Positions 1-12,472 of a DNA stretch of 64,000 bases are shown here, piece after piece. Source of the stretch: Spirodela intermedia. Taxonomy: Eukaryota; Streptophyta; Magnoliopsida; Alismatales; Araceae. How positions within the stretch are numbered: position 1 is the stretch's first letter; each line of letters opens with the position of its first letter. The stretch covers positions 4,781,037 to 4,845,036 of the forward strand of contig LR746272.1 in NCBI GenBank assembly GCA_902729315.2, written 5' to 3'. The notes beneath the pieces are model-generated. The model ran no database searches. It saw nothing but the letters and a program-made list of their open reading frames with translations, and was not told the origin of the DNA. Both the position numbers and the translations under genes were made by a program.

Positions 1-2939
1 TCATTTATCTCAAAAATAAGACTCGTGGCTTAGAAAGACATCACCTCAACCTCGTTTTTAATTTTTCACCTCATCTTACACTCCTCTTACACTTTTTCGA
101 AAAAAACAAATATAGAAACAAGTATTGTGAAATTCTAAGAAAAATAGAGCTTAAAAAAAATCAAATAGAATGAAATAAAAACCATGGGTTGACTTCCATG
201 TAGCGTTGGATTTAATGTCTTCAGCTGGACAACTCTTAGATCATATAAGATGATCTATGGCCATCAAAATATATTTGCATCTTAAGGTAAGTTTCATAAT
301 ATTCTTTTTCAGATTTAGCATAAATTCATATACTTCATATATATACCTTGACATACTTTCAGCCAAAAAAATGGAAATTAACAAATTTTTCTCAAAAATA
401 ATATTTCCATTTTGAAAAGAATCTTTCCTCATTTCTATCTTGTTTTGTAAGGCTCTCATTCATTAATAAATATTTTCTATTAATAGACCATAAAATGTGA
501 TCAAGCCATATAATTTTCAAATTAGCTTTTATCCAATCTAGAATCTTTTCATCTAAATTGATACCTCTAATTCTTCTTCTCACCCATTTCTTAATATATT
601 TTTTTATGTGCATAATCTTCCCCTACTCTATTTTATCTTCCATACATATTTGTTCAATTTGCGAGGAGTAAAATATTTCAAGCTTAGAAAAAGTTCTAAT
701 GGGCTGTGGGTTTTGAAGGATGGAAGTATTGTCTTCTTTAATCTCATATCTAATGAATTCAATAAAATTGAAATTTTCTCATACAAAATTATCTCTATAT
801 TCATATTCATTTTTTTCATTTCTCCCCATTAGTTGAAACAACTCTTTTTCTAACTTTTTGTTTCTCAACTTATCAAATTCTTCATCTTCCTAAGAGCTAT
901 CTTCTAATATCAGTATATGATATACATCATCATCCTCACTATCAACATCCATGGCCACAAAATTATAATTATATTTATTAATTTCATCTCCTACATCTCC
1001 TATATTAATTAATTTTTCCTCACCTGAAATATGTTTTTCTTCATGTCTATCCTTACTCTCTTCTACTAAAATTTAAATGATTCTTCCATAATCAGCTATT
1101 ATTTCTTCATCTAAGAGCTCTTTCTCCTCATCATCCTCACTATATTCATTCATCAATTGTGAGTAATAAATAATTTTATTTAAATTTTTTGCTACTATAT
1201 TTTCAGCCTTAATATTCTCATTTACTTTTAATGGCTCATCAATTTCTTCTAATAATTAGAAATAAGGATCAAGTAAAATATTCTCACTCAATGTATTTAC
1301 TGTATTAATATTTTCATTTCGTGGGTTTTTTCTTAAATTTATCCAACTAAGTTCTCTTTGCTGAAATCCTACTATTTGACAATTTCTTGAATTTTCTATA
1401 GGTTGATTAGGTGGTTGTCCCTCTTCTCTCTTATTCTCAAAAGCCTCTATAATTTGTTTCTGGTGCAACATCATTTGATTCATAGTTTCTTATATCGTTT
1501 AGCTCATTTGTTACATCATTTCCATGGCATCAGGTTGGATTTGAGAGGGCTAATTTTTCTGAAATCTATGTTCTTATTTTAGATGAAATTCAAAATTTGA
1601 ATTATATCTAAGTCTTCTAGATTTTTAATATTATTTGGGTTTCTCCACGATAAATTATTCCCCTAATTAAGATTATAAGAATTAGAAAAATATTCTCTAT
1701 TTTTACTGAAATCATGGGTTACTTGTACTTACTTTTGCCTAGGATGAAATGATTAACCTAAATTATAATATTGAAACTCAAAATTATTATTTTCACCATA
1801 CATATGACATGCACTATATGCATTCAATTGAAGGTTAGGATGCTTTCTAATATTCTCAATAAGTAAATCAAGTTTTTCTAATATTTGATTAATCTGATTA
1901 ACCTCATTTCTTAAATTAGAATCATCATCGTAATGTAATTCATAAATTTCTCTCTCCTTATCCTTGTCATATAACTCAAAGGAGGCTTGATCTCTAAAAT
2001 TTTTATTTAAATTCTCATAAACTGTAAATCTCATCAAGGGTTTTCTCTATAAAAGCTCCTCTACATATAGAATCATCTATATTTCTATATTATTCTAATA
2101 ATCTGTTATAAAAAATTCTATTGAGCTGGCACTTGGATATAAAATATGAGAAGGATACTTTCTAAGTAAATCTTTGAATTTTTCCCTTCTCTCATGTAAA
2201 ATTTTTCTTAGTCTTTGAGAAAAACCCATATATATTTTCTCATATTTTGAGTTTTTTTAAGAGATAAATTTTTGAAGAAAGACTTGTTCTATGTCTTTCC
2301 AGCTAATTAATTCTCTATCTAATGTGGATAGCCAATCACTAGCTTTGTCCTTAAGTATATGAGGAAATAATTTCATCTTAATAATTTTCGGTATAACTTG
2401 AGGGAGATTAACTAAATCATAGACCACATGAAATTTTTATAAATAATGATGAGGTTTCTCTAAAGGCAATTCATAAAAGTTAGAGAGTATTTGAGAAATT
2501 CTTAAATTTATTTCAAATTTAATAGTAGGTGCTAATGGGACTCTAATATTGAATGCTCTTTGAAATGAATCAGGGATATAATGATTTATCATGGCCATAA
2601 GATTGTTCTTAGTTTGACCTATACTTCCTTTAGGATCTATCAAAATTATTTTTTCTTTCAGATTTTTAGTTTTGAATAAAATAATGAAAGGATTTTCTAG
2701 CTTTAGATGCAAGGATCTTCTACCATACATAAAAAATTAATAAATTCGAGGAAAAAGTTTAGTAATTGTTACCCTCCTTTAGTATGTTCTAGTCTTTGCC
2801 TTGCTTCTTTTCGTTACTTTTTAAAAAAAAAATTCAATGAAAAGAAAATAAAACAAGAGTTTTTTTTTTGTCTACTCAAAGAGAAAGTAAAAAAATACTA
2901 AATATTCTGTAATACATCTCCAACAATGGCACCAAAATT
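1..2939 (-). mobile_element. Ty3/gypsy retrotransposon internal region (gag to pol linker), decayed, runs off the window
   Basis: Read on the minus strand this is the 5' internal part of a gypsy element whose 5' LTR lies at 2,940-4,685. A stretch at about 2,100-2,730 translates to a Retrotrans_gag-like domain: after a stop at 2,437 it continues with a segment containing the motifs KLFPHILKDKA and DWLSTLDRELISW, the usual 'LRLFPFSLRDKA..WL..LP...I.TW' signature. An open stretch at 1,753-2,037 could be the gag C-terminus with a degraded zinc knuckle (CHMYG). Near 628-819 the residues FKTHSPLELFLSLKYF resemble the 'PPPLELKPLP..LKYAFL' linker between protease and reverse transcriptase of Athila/Tat-type elements. 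Gag then pol in the right order supports the call. Many stops and frameshifts make it non-functional. No protease catalytic motif was found. Confidence 0.72.
2917..2934 (-). other. Primer-binding site, tRNA-Asp type, mutated
   Basis: Minus strand reads TGGTGCCATTGTTGGAGA immediately inside the LTR end. The tRNA-Asp PBS common in plant gypsy elements is TGGCGCCGTTGCCGGGGA. The five differences are all transitions, as expected from deamination of methylated cytosines in a silenced element. Confidence 0.6.
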
Positions 2940-4685
2940 TTACATGACTTAGTCGTTGTATAGTAAATCACACAAATTTAGAATTTAGAAAACTAGAAAA
3001 TACGAATTTTTGAATATTTAGAAGTATTTTTAAACAAATATATCAATTATAATTTAATACAACTTTAAAAAATATTGATAATTTTTCAAGTCAATCATAG
3101 GGATGTAATATAATATCAGGTAATTATTTAGATTTTTTTTCAAAGAATACTATCTTTTATGAATTTTATATTAAGAAATAAAAATAAAATATATTTAAAA
3201 TTCATGAAAAAGGAAAATAAGGGTGTATATGTTAGGATGTCATCAGCGCCTAGTGAATGCGAATAGGGCGAAAATAGAGTTCCACCTAATGATTCTTTTG
3301 TAAGTGATTACAAACAATTTAATTAATCACATTAAGATCTATAAAAGTCAGAAGAATCATAATTGAATGAAGTATAGCTTGATAAATTTAAATCATACAA
3401 ATTATTACTAAATAAAGTAGAAATTAAGTTGAAAGTAGGAAAACATATTCTAGTATCATGGCGGCAATGCGTCGGCAATGCATTGAAATCTTGAGCATTC
3501 AAGAGGATCATCGTGTGGTGTCCATGGCCTCGAAGGCTTTTTTTGGACAAAGACGATGTGAGCAATCTCTAGATCTCCTTGCGAAGTTTAGAGGTCAATG
3601 AAATAGGTTGTCAAATTGTATTTGGTGGCTATCACCTGATGGAGTAGAAAAATGATAACTTTTTGACTCTCCGACAGCTATCACCTAACAAAGAGGAGTT
3701 AGATGGAGTTGGGGCACATGTTAAAGAGCTTCATCCTCAAGTCCATGCAATAAGAGGAGGCTCTTCACCACATCTAGTATGTTCTCAAGAGGTGGTGACC
3801 CATCTCTTGGTGGATTATCTTCTTTCTGACGATGACTTGTTCTTTGATCAATTGAAGATGTTTTACTCGATGGATTTGTGATCCTTTTATCGTGAATCGT
3901 TCAACAATTTTAATAACAATATTTCACAAATCACATTAATGAGATTTTCGCCGATGATCTAGTGATTTTGATGACTTAATCCTTTACCGGTGATCTATAG
4001 AAAAGTCGTGATAATTAGATAAAAAATATGAGTTTTGGCTCCAAGAGGATTCGAACCCACACCGGCTGCCCACTTACATGAGAGAGATTGAAATAAGTAC
4101 CCTAATGTCCTTATCAAATGATGTCATTATGGTATATTATTGTTATAAATAAGGGGTATTATAAGTATTAAAATCATCGATGTGTTTCTAGGGAAGGTGT
4201 GATACGGATTTAATCTCACATCACTTGTGTAACAAAGTTTCAAGCGAATATATAGTAATATTACATTTACAAGCAAGTCACTTTCTTCCATGTGTATGAC
4301 CAGTCCTTGCCCCATAGTTAATTGGCCATCGGTGATGTGAAAGGGAAGTGGCACACATGTGCCCCATTAGTCTTAGCCGCTTGAGCCCTTGCTTGTGGAT
4401 CCTCCCTAATTGCGCTTCCGACCAGCTTGTGGACCTGGCTGGCCAGCAGATACCACCAATTTAGTTTTATTTTTATTTTAATTTAATTGTTTTTATTTAT
4501 CTAAAAAATAAGAGTATAAAAACTATATAAATTCATAGAAAATCACATAATTAGCCAAAAATTCACGTTAATCAACTAAAAACTACTTTTCACACTTTAA
4601 CATAAATATAAATCTAATTATCATTAGTTAAGGCTAAAACTATATTATTTACTAATTATTAACTCATGATAATAAAGACTTATCA
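2940..4685 (-). mobile_element. LTR of gypsy family E (5' LTR of the element at the left edge)
   Basis: About 1.75 kb, homologous along its length to the solo LTRs at 24,682-26,314 and 61,980-63,612 and, inverted, to 36,561-38,140. The canonical ends are TG...CA; here the inner end is mutated (TT instead of TG at 2,940). Orientation follows from the PBS and gag lying to its left on the minus strand. It carries a tRNA T-arm-like sequence near 4,045 (minus strand GGTTCGAATCC). Confidence 0.75.
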
Positions 4686-4687
4686 AT

Positions 4688-5235
4688 AAACAAGGGGTAT
4701 TTGAGGCACAAAAATTATAAAAATATTCTAAAGAATGTGTGATCGTCGTTTAGTCCACATCAATTATATGCTGAATTTTGAGACAAATATATAGTAATAT
4801 GAGATTTAGGAATCAATGAGTCTATTTCCTACATGTGTATGACCACTTCTTACCCCACGCCCAACTAACCACCAATGACATGGAATGGGAGTGATGCAAA
4901 CGTGCCCCTTATTAGTCCCTCCTTAGTTGCTCGAGCCTCTACTTGCGACTCTACCCAACTATGCTTCCAACCCACTTGTGGGCTTAGTTGGCTTGCAGGT
5001 CACCCCTTTTTTGTCTCTTATTTTATTTTATTTTATTTTTCTTTATTTATCTCAAAAATAAGATTACAAAAATTATATAAATTTACATAAAATCACATAA
5101 TTAGCCAAAAATTCACATTAACTAATTAAAATCTATTTTTCACAATTTAACACAAAATTAAGTCTATTTATCATAATTTAAAGCTAAATCTATATTATTA
5201 ATTAATTATTAACTCATAATAATGAAAACTTATCA
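4688..5235 (-). repeat. Partial tandem duplication of the family E LTR
   Basis: This segment repeats about 4,143-4,685 in direct orientation with clear divergence (shared blocks such as ATATATAGTAATAT and the terminal ACTTATCA). It contains only the outer third of the LTR, so it is either an unequal-exchange product or a second truncated LTR abutting the first. Confidence 0.65.
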
Positions 5236-5239
5236 ATGT

Positions 5240-5925
5240 AGGACTAAAAGTTCTCATTTGTTTTAGGATAGTGGTTTAGAGCATAGTATGATTCAGCAAT
5301 GTTTAATGGGCCATGTTACTAGATATGGAAGATCTAATGGTGAGCAAATCACCACAATACTAGAAACATAAAGCGATTTATTGGTGGTGCACAAATCCTA
5401 TGCCACTCAGTACACACATGAAGCACCACAATACTAGAGACTTAAGTTCCTGGTCAGTATTGGTTTGTGGCCGGTTAATAATGTGATGCCTAGTGCACCA
5501 TGTGACCAATCATATCTGATCTAATGGTACACAAAGTGTCAAAATATCAAAAACTTAAGTTCTAGCAAATACGACTATTAGGGATATAAAGAATATATTT
5601 GATTATTATCTAGTTAAATATACTTTATTGATCATCTTTAAAATCCTAATGACAATTGCGAATACATTATCTATTCTTCCCTTTTTTTGCATGATCAACA
5701 CCTCTAGCAATCGGCAAGCTCATTCCTTCCTCTCTCAACTACACTCAAGACCTTTGGTGAGTTGTCAACTCTTCCCTTCTCCCCCTAGATGACAGTGATA
5801 GTCAACCCCATTTTTCGACAAATCTTTCTAAGAAGTAGTGCAATGTTTCTATGGTACTTCTGTTACTTCTGATGTGGTGTAGCATGTCTAGACAAAACCA
5901 AGCTGTCACACTAGTGTCTCAAGTT
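5240..5925 (+). repeat. Dispersed repeat related to the arms of the 38-44 kb foldback
   Basis: The region shares runs of homology with 42,950-43,650 (same orientation) and 41,250-41,950 (inverted): 'AATCACCACAATA', 'CTATTCTTCCCTT', 'TTATTATCTAGT' and the closing 'ACTTCTG..GTGTGGCA' portion. It is the only copy in the window outside the foldback and stops where copia coding remnants begin. Confidence 0.65.
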
Positions 5926-8085
5926 TAAAGGAATTCTTCTACTCAAAGGATTTTTTTGATTTTTGTAAGTCTGAAGACATTCTTCAACATTTAACAGTCT
6001 GATATATTCTATAGTAGAATGGTGTTGCAAAATGGATGAATCAGACCATAATTGAAAAAGTATGGTGTCTACTCTCCCACACTATATTGTCAAAAAAGTT
6101 TTGGGCTGAGGCTGCCCAAATGGCAGTATACTTGATCAATAGATCCCCTTCTATAGCCATTAGAAGGACAATTTAGGAGGTTTGGAGTAGAGAACCTATG
6201 GAATACTCTCTACATCTTCGTATGTCTAGCCTACACCCCAATTGACAATGGCAAGCTTGAACCATGATCAATCAAATGCATCTTTCTTGGTTTTAAGCTG
6301 CGAGTAAAAGGGTTCAAGGTTTACAATCTAGAGAATTTGACAACTATCTTTAGTAGAGATGTCATATTCGATGAAACTACTGTGAAGAGATCACCATCAT
6401 CCTCGATTATAAATTCATCCGATCAATTGTCAAACTCACCAATTTTCTCAATTCCGAATTACTCCATAGCAAGAGATAGATCCTGTAGAGAAATTCATCC
6501 ACCAACTAGGTATGCTCAAGTAGACTGCACTATTTATGTATTATCTGTTGTAAAGGATGTCGACAGCTCAAGTGAACCAAGCTCATATAATGAAGCCATT
6601 CACTCAAGTGATTCAGTAAATTGGACTCTAGCTATGTGAGAAGAAATTGAGTCATTTCAAAAAAATCATATGTGGGATTTAGTGCAGCTCCCACCAACGA
6701 AGAGACCTATTTGCTGCAAGTGGGTTCTCAAGCAGAAGGAAGGCATATTAGGAGTTGAAGACTCATGATTCAAGGCTCGGCTCATCACAACGGGATTTAG
6801 TCAAATCCTTAGGATTGACTACATAGAGGTACTTTCTCCTGTAGTCAAGCATAGCTCTATTCATACTATACTTGGTCTTGTTGTCCACCAGGACTATGAG
6901 CTTGAGCAAATAGATGTGAAGATAGCTTTCCTTCATGGAGAACTTGAGGAAGAAATCTACATGGAAAAGTCAGAAGGATTTCTTGAGAATGATCGAAGAG
7001 ATCTCATATGCAAACTCAAGAAATCTCTCTATGGATTATAACAATCTTTACTAGTACAAAAGATTTGATTCATACACTACTACTCTCGGATTTTCCTAAA
7101 GTAAGTATGGCTGCTGCAATTACTTCAAGAAGGTGGAGAACTCATTTAGATATTTGTTACTATATCTTGATGACATTTTGATTGCAACAAAGAATATTGA
7201 ATTCATCAACAAAATTAAATTTCAACTCAGTTGAGAATTTGAGATGAAAGATCTTGGGGCAGTTAAAAAAAAATTGGGCATGGAAATCAGTAGCGATCGA
7301 ACAAGTTGTATAATATCCTTGAACCAAAAGGGGTACATTGTGAAAATTCTCTACAGATTTTATATGGAGAAGGTAAAACCAGTTACCACTCCTCTTGCCA
7401 CCCATTTTAAACTTTCTTCTTTAATTCTGCAAATGTAATCGAAAAGAGAATATATGTCTAAAGTCCCCTATTCATCAGCAGTTGGATCACTCTGTATGCG
7501 ATGATCTACATGCGCTCTGATATCTCACAAGCAGTTCAATGGATTCTTAGACACCTACGTAGAACTTCTGATGTGTGCTTGGATTTTAGAAAATCAATCT
7601 TCAAAGTCTCTGGCTATGTAGATTTTGATTATGCAGTAGATCTCAATAAGAGGAGATCTCTTATAGGTTATATTTTCACTTTAGATGAATGTGCAATTTT
7701 GTGGAAGGCGACTCTACAATCAATTATGGCATTATCTACCACTAAAGCTGAATATATTGCCATCATAGAGGCAGTAAAGGAGGCCATCTAATTGAAAGTT
7801 CTTTTCAATGAAATCTACTCAAAATAGTTTTTGGTTAATCTGCTCTGTGATAGTTAGAGTGCCATCCATCTCTCAAAAGATCAATTGTTCCACGAAAGAA
7901 CAAAAAACATAGATGTACATTATCACTTTGTACAAGATGTGTTCTTGAAAGGAGATATCTCTATTATGAAGATTAGTATGCATGACAACCCAGCAGACAT
8001 GATGATAAAGCCTCTTCTGTTAGGAAACTTTCAATATTGTCTAAATTTGACTGGATTATTCGCTGAATGAATCAAGGTGGAGATT
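5926..8085 (+). mobile_element. Ty1/copia pol remnant (integrase C-term, RT, RNase H), 5' truncated
   Basis: Conceptual translation in shifting frames shows copia pol in the proper order. An integrase tail is visible around 6,030-6,200 (AEAAQMAVYLINRSP). The IN-RT linker (VIFDETT) follows. Reverse transcriptase at about 6,660-7,050 has ARLITTGFSQ, DVKIAFLHGELEEEIYM and KKSLYGL, with the YLDD catalytic box at 7,163-7,174. RNase H at 7,501-7,791 ends in ALSTTKAEYIA, followed by the C-terminal copia stretch (7,885-8,030). Gag, protease and the 5' LTR are missing. Numerous stops show it is dead. Confidence 0.88.
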
Positions 8086-8620
8086 TGTTAATGGTGCTTC
8101 TTTTCAGTGTGATAATGCTCTCCATAAAGAGTGTTTCATCAACCATTGCTATTTCTTTAACAACAATAGTTCTTTAACCGTTCCCTCTATTTTGTAATGG
8201 TCATTAGTGTGGAGTTTTATGTACTTTATGTTCCTATTTTTCTTCTCTTTTTGCTCCTACTTTATCTCTTGAGTAATGTGGGTGAAGAGATTTCTTACCT
8301 ACTTGTTCCTCACTGCCAAAGTGAGGACCTTATGATATTTGCAACAAGATCGAAAATGCCATGGGTTATTGACAGACATTGACGACTTTGTGGTTGTTCC
8401 TAGATCAATGGTCATCTGTAGCCCTCAGAATGGCTCTCTAAAGAGAAGAGGAAGAGGAAGGGAGAGAGATGGGCCATCTCTATTGTTGCTTATGCTGCAT
8501 TCCCATTTTTCTGCGTTCCCTTCATTTACTTATGGTTCACCAGAAAATATCTTCACACAATATAATTTTTCAGTTCAAATAGTTGACACTATTATTCGGT
8601 TGGTTATTAATGTGTTTAAC
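8073..8620 (+). mobile_element. Polypurine tract and probable 3' LTR of the 5.9-8.1 kb copia remnant
   Basis: AAGGTGGAGATT at 8,073-8,085 is a typical copia polypurine tract directly followed by TGTTAATGG at 8,086, a good LTR start. There is no second LTR for comparison, so the right end (placed near 8,620) is a guess. Short open frames here have no recognisable homology. Confidence 0.5.
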
Positions 8621-9360
8621 TAAGAGTTTAGTTAAATATGAGTACATGTTTGTTTCCATCATTTTGTACCAATAGGAGGGGGACTACTTCCATTCAAGGC
8701 ACAATGTAATGTACATTTTGACTTTGAGTGAACACTCATCTGAATTGCATGTTCGTGCAGCCATGCTTCAAAACAACATGCCTATTAATCTTCTTGTCAA
8801 ATCTCCCTTGCTTCTTCCCACAACCATTAAAGAAGTTTCAAGGAATTAAGATCCTCGAATACTCAGTGGGGAAATGATGTGATGAATACTAATGTTTCAC
8901 GTCCCAACAATCCTAGGTATGGTTTTCTTAACGCAGAACTGGGCATTTGCAAACACACATCCTTGACGGAGTTATTGACAAGCCGACAATGAGACATCAA
9001 ACTCAATCTACTTATTGAGGAATCTTGAGTGTGTCCAGCCGACCGATTGGGTCATTTAGATAATCTTCTTGGTTTCTCGCCATTTTGGAAGAGTGCAAAG
9101 AAGATTGTGTCAACCCCTTTCACTGTAGTGGATCTCACGTCAAGATAGCAGCTCCACTTGATTTGGAGAACCGTCTTGGGAACTAGAGGATCCACTATCT
9201 CTTTTGTTAAGTTAGCGTGCAGATAATTGTAATGGGAGGCATATATGGCTGTCGGCCTGAGTGTTGGTCAATGGAGTTTCACCATCATGCGACGACTTAA
9301 CTTCAGTACGCTTCAGACAAACAGATCTGCCTGCAACTTTGTTAGAAAGGAGCACACCTG
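8621..9360. other. Intergenic DNA with two small repeats, no gene seen
   Basis: 8,760-8,880 shares a diverged segment with 30,330-30,450 (common words TCAAATCTCCC and TTAAAGAAGTTTCA). The last about 35 bp before the copia element (around 9,330-9,358, CAACTTTGTT.GAAAGGAG..CAC) match the reverse complement of 20,605-20,630 in the TDC 3' flank. Nothing else supports a gene. Confidence 0.45.
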
Positions 9361-9727
9361 TGTTGGAGACAATCATGGAGAGAAATCCCTCCATCAAGAT
9401 CTTCTTGGCTACCGTTTCTGCTAAACAGTTGTGCTTTCTTTTTCTTATGTTTCTTTTTTTTACTTAGAAGTAATCTCCGCCATTGATTGATCCTATTATA
9501 ATAGCACAGATGATGCCGAGTAGGTAACATGTAGTAACGGCCCTTTAAGTTATGACTACTATATCTGTCGTTATAGTTGTTAGATGTACACCTATAAGAG
9601 ATGGGTGTGTCTCAATATCATTTATCTACACTCTTTGAATCATTTCTATGTAATAAGATTCTTTCTCAAGAGTTTGCTCATCATTCTCATGTTTCTTGCC
9701 TTGAATCTGAGTGATTCAGATTCTACA
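9361..9727 (+). repeat. 5' LTR of the copia element
   Basis: Starts TGTTGGAGAC, ends GATTCTACA, and aligns over its whole length with the LTR at 13,801-14,168. It is followed at 9,730 by the PBS TGGTATCAGAGC. Confidence 0.9.
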
Positions 9728-9729
9728 TT

Positions 9730-9741
9730 TGGTATCAGAGC
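9730..9741 (+). other. Primer-binding site (initiator tRNA-Met type)
   Basis: TGGTATCAGAGC lies two bases inside the 5' LTR and matches the standard copia PBS exactly. Confidence 0.9.
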
Positions 9742-9772
9742 GTGAAGTTCTGTTCCTAGGATCGACAAGGAG

Positions 9773-10640
9773 ATGCCGAAGTGCGGAGTGATTTCTACTC
9801 AAGATTTTGTTGTTATAAGAATTCTAAAAGGGATGGGAGAGCCTTCCTTGGTTGGTACGTTCCCTGTCCTCAATCGAAACAACTACCAAGTATGGGCATC
9901 AAGGATGCATCTTCATCTCGATGGCTTGGAGCTTTGGGAGATTGTCAAAGCCGAGAATGCACCAAGAAAGAAGGATCGTCAAGTGATGTTGATCATGTTT
10001 AGCACGATCTTAGATGAGATCACGTGGGAACTTGTTGTGGAGAAGACAGCCAAGCAAACTTGGGATTTCTTGAAGACCAAGAATGGTGGCATGTCTCATC
10101 TCCGCATGGCAAGAATTCAATCACTGAAGAGAGATTTTGAGTTTCTCTCCATGGATGAGGATGAATTAGTCTTTGGACTATTTCGGCAAGGTCTCCAAAG
10201 TGGTGGTTGAAATGAGAAGCTGAGGAGAAAAAATCCCGAATGATGAGATTGTCTTCAAGCTTCTCAGATCTGTCTTAGGTAAGTTTGGTGCTATAACCTC
10301 TTTGATTGATCAATTTCAAGATTTTGATTCACTTACCCTAGATGAGGTGATTGGATCTTTAAAGGTTCATGAGGATAAGTTGAAGGATTGATCAACTAAG
10401 AGAGGAGAAAAGGCTCTTTTAGCTAGAGCTTTTGGAAAGTTCAAAAAGAAAGAAGATGACAACTCAAGAGGAAGAGGCACAGGTTGCGGTAGAAGTCAAG
10501 GAAGAAGTAGTCATCGTAATGAAAATGGTGGTGAAGAGGATGAAAAGCCTAGAGATAAGTCAAAAGTTACTTGCTACAAATGTAAGAAGCTCAGGCATTA
10601 TGTGAATGAATGTTATCAGTCCAAGAAATATCAGCTGAAG
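9773..10640 (+). pseudogene. Copia gag polyprotein (capsid plus zinc knuckle), broken
   Basis: 9,773-10,210 stays open for 145 codons with the UBN2/gag start pattern (LNRNNYQVWASRM, then ILDEITWELV). A frameshift near 10,205 is followed by the rest of gag. A CX2CX4HX4C zinc knuckle at 10,572-10,613 (CYKC...H....C) is intact in another frame. It packaged element RNA; it cannot make a full polyprotein now. Confidence 0.85.
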
Positions 10641-10759
10641 AAAGACAAGTCCGAGAAGGTAAATATAGTAGAGAAGGACGAAAAGAGACTTCACTTCTCA
10701 TGATAGTTGAAGAAGACAATAAAGAGATTCTTCTTCAAGGAATCTCTTAGACAGATTTG

Positions 10760-11860
10760 AACAATGGCTTATGGTATTTAGATACGGGCGCCAGTAGTCA
10801 CATGAGAGTAATGTGAGATTTGGTGGTGGATTTAGAATTTTAGTGGAAGGAAGAGATAAAATCTATTGAATTCTAATGATGACAAGTCAATGACTCTCAC
10901 AAATGTTCTCTATACACCAAAGTTGAGAGACAATATACTCAGTCTTGGGAATTTAGATGAACAAGGCTGCAGAATTCTGCTGGAGAATGGTATTTTGACT
11001 ATTCATGATTAGAGGGGCTAGTTACTGACAAAAGTAAAGAGAAATTCTGGGAGACTTTACTTGATGAATCTTAATATTGTGGAGAATTGTCTTCAGATCA
11101 ATGAGGATTTAACATGGACATGACATAGGAGATATGGACATCTGAACTTTCAGGTTGTGAAACTACTCTTTACTCAAGAAATGGTCAAAGGATTGCCAAA
11201 GATGGAGAAGATGAAGTCTGTCAGGATTGTGTAAATTCAAAGTAGGCCAGAGTGTCATTTCCATCCTCATTCTCATTCAGAGCCTCAAGAGCTCTTGAAT
11301 TGATATATGGTGATCTATGTTGGACTATAGATTCAGAATCACTTGGAGGAAGTAAGTATTTCTTACTTTTAGTTGATGATTTTTCAAAAATGATGTGGGT
11401 GGCTATGCTGAAAACGAAACTAGAAGCTTTTGATGCTTTCAGAAGATTCAAGGCCATGGCTGAGGCTGAGAAGAGTATAAAAATTGGATGTTTAAGGACA
11501 GATCAAGGAGGTGAATTTAATTTGAAAGAATTCATAGATTTTACTACTTTTGAATACATCAAGAGACAACTGGCTACTCCCTATACTCCTCAACAAAATA
11601 GAGTAGTAGAGAGACCAATAGAACCATATTGGATATGGTAAGATGTATGCTAAGTATAAGACTCTTTCATATAATTTTTTTGGTGTAGTCCATATAGCTG
11701 TTTATCTTTTAAACAGAGCTCCCACGAAGAATCTATATGGAAAATCTTCATATGAGGCCTGGACTAGAAGCAAGCCTCAAGTAGAGCATTTGAGGATTTT
11801 CGGATTCATTGTTCATGTAAAGTCACTTGGAAGAAAGCTTAAGAAACTTGAAGATTGAAG
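10760..11860 (+). pseudogene. Copia protease and integrase, broken
   Basis: The aspartic protease motif LDTGASSH is encoded at 10,778-10,801. Integrase follows, with its core at 11,252-11,641 containing LLLVDDFSKMMWV, LRTDQGGEF and TPYTPQQNRVVER. This is broken by stops; a further frame at 11,643-11,858 holds AVYLLNRAPTKNLYGKSSYEAW. All catalytic acidic residues of the DDE core seem present but the reading frame is not continuous. Confidence 0.85.
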
Positions 11861-12472
11861 AAGGCCTATGATTTTAATAGGCTACAAAAAAAGGCTCGAA
11901 AGGGAATAGAGTTTATGATTCGAATATTGGCAGCATTCATCTTTCTAGAGATGTGGTCTTCGAAGAAGATAGCAAGTGGGAGTGGGAAGGTACTAGAGGA
12001 GAAAAGAAGTCTGGTATGTTTAACTCACAACTTTTCTCTGATTTCAGCATTGATCAAGTCAATGATATTGATGATTTTGATCAATCACATAGAGTTGAAG
12101 GTCATCAAGATTATGTAGAAGTGATAGAGAATCAAGAATATGATGAATCTAATTCATCATCCTTTGAGATAAGTGACAGTATGAAGTAAAAAAATCTGAA
12201 TCAGATTTATGCCGAGACACATCAAGTTGATGCAGCTAAGGATTTTTGTCATTTTTCCGAAGAAGAACCATCTTCTGTGAAAGAAGCACTAAGTTAATCA
12301 GTGCGGAAGAAAGTAATGGAAGAGGAGCTAAACTCGATTGATAAAAATAGGACATGGAAGCTGGTCCCACCTCCCAAAAATTTCAAGCCCATTTGGCTTA
12401 AATGCGTCTTCAAGGTAAAGAAGAATCTGAATGGTGAAATACTGGTATAAAGCTTGTTTAGTGTAAAAGGTT

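Noticed and set aside
4040-4070. A true tRNA gene on the minus strand of the LTR
   Set aside because: Only a T-arm-like part is present; no anticodon arm, D-arm or A box could be built.
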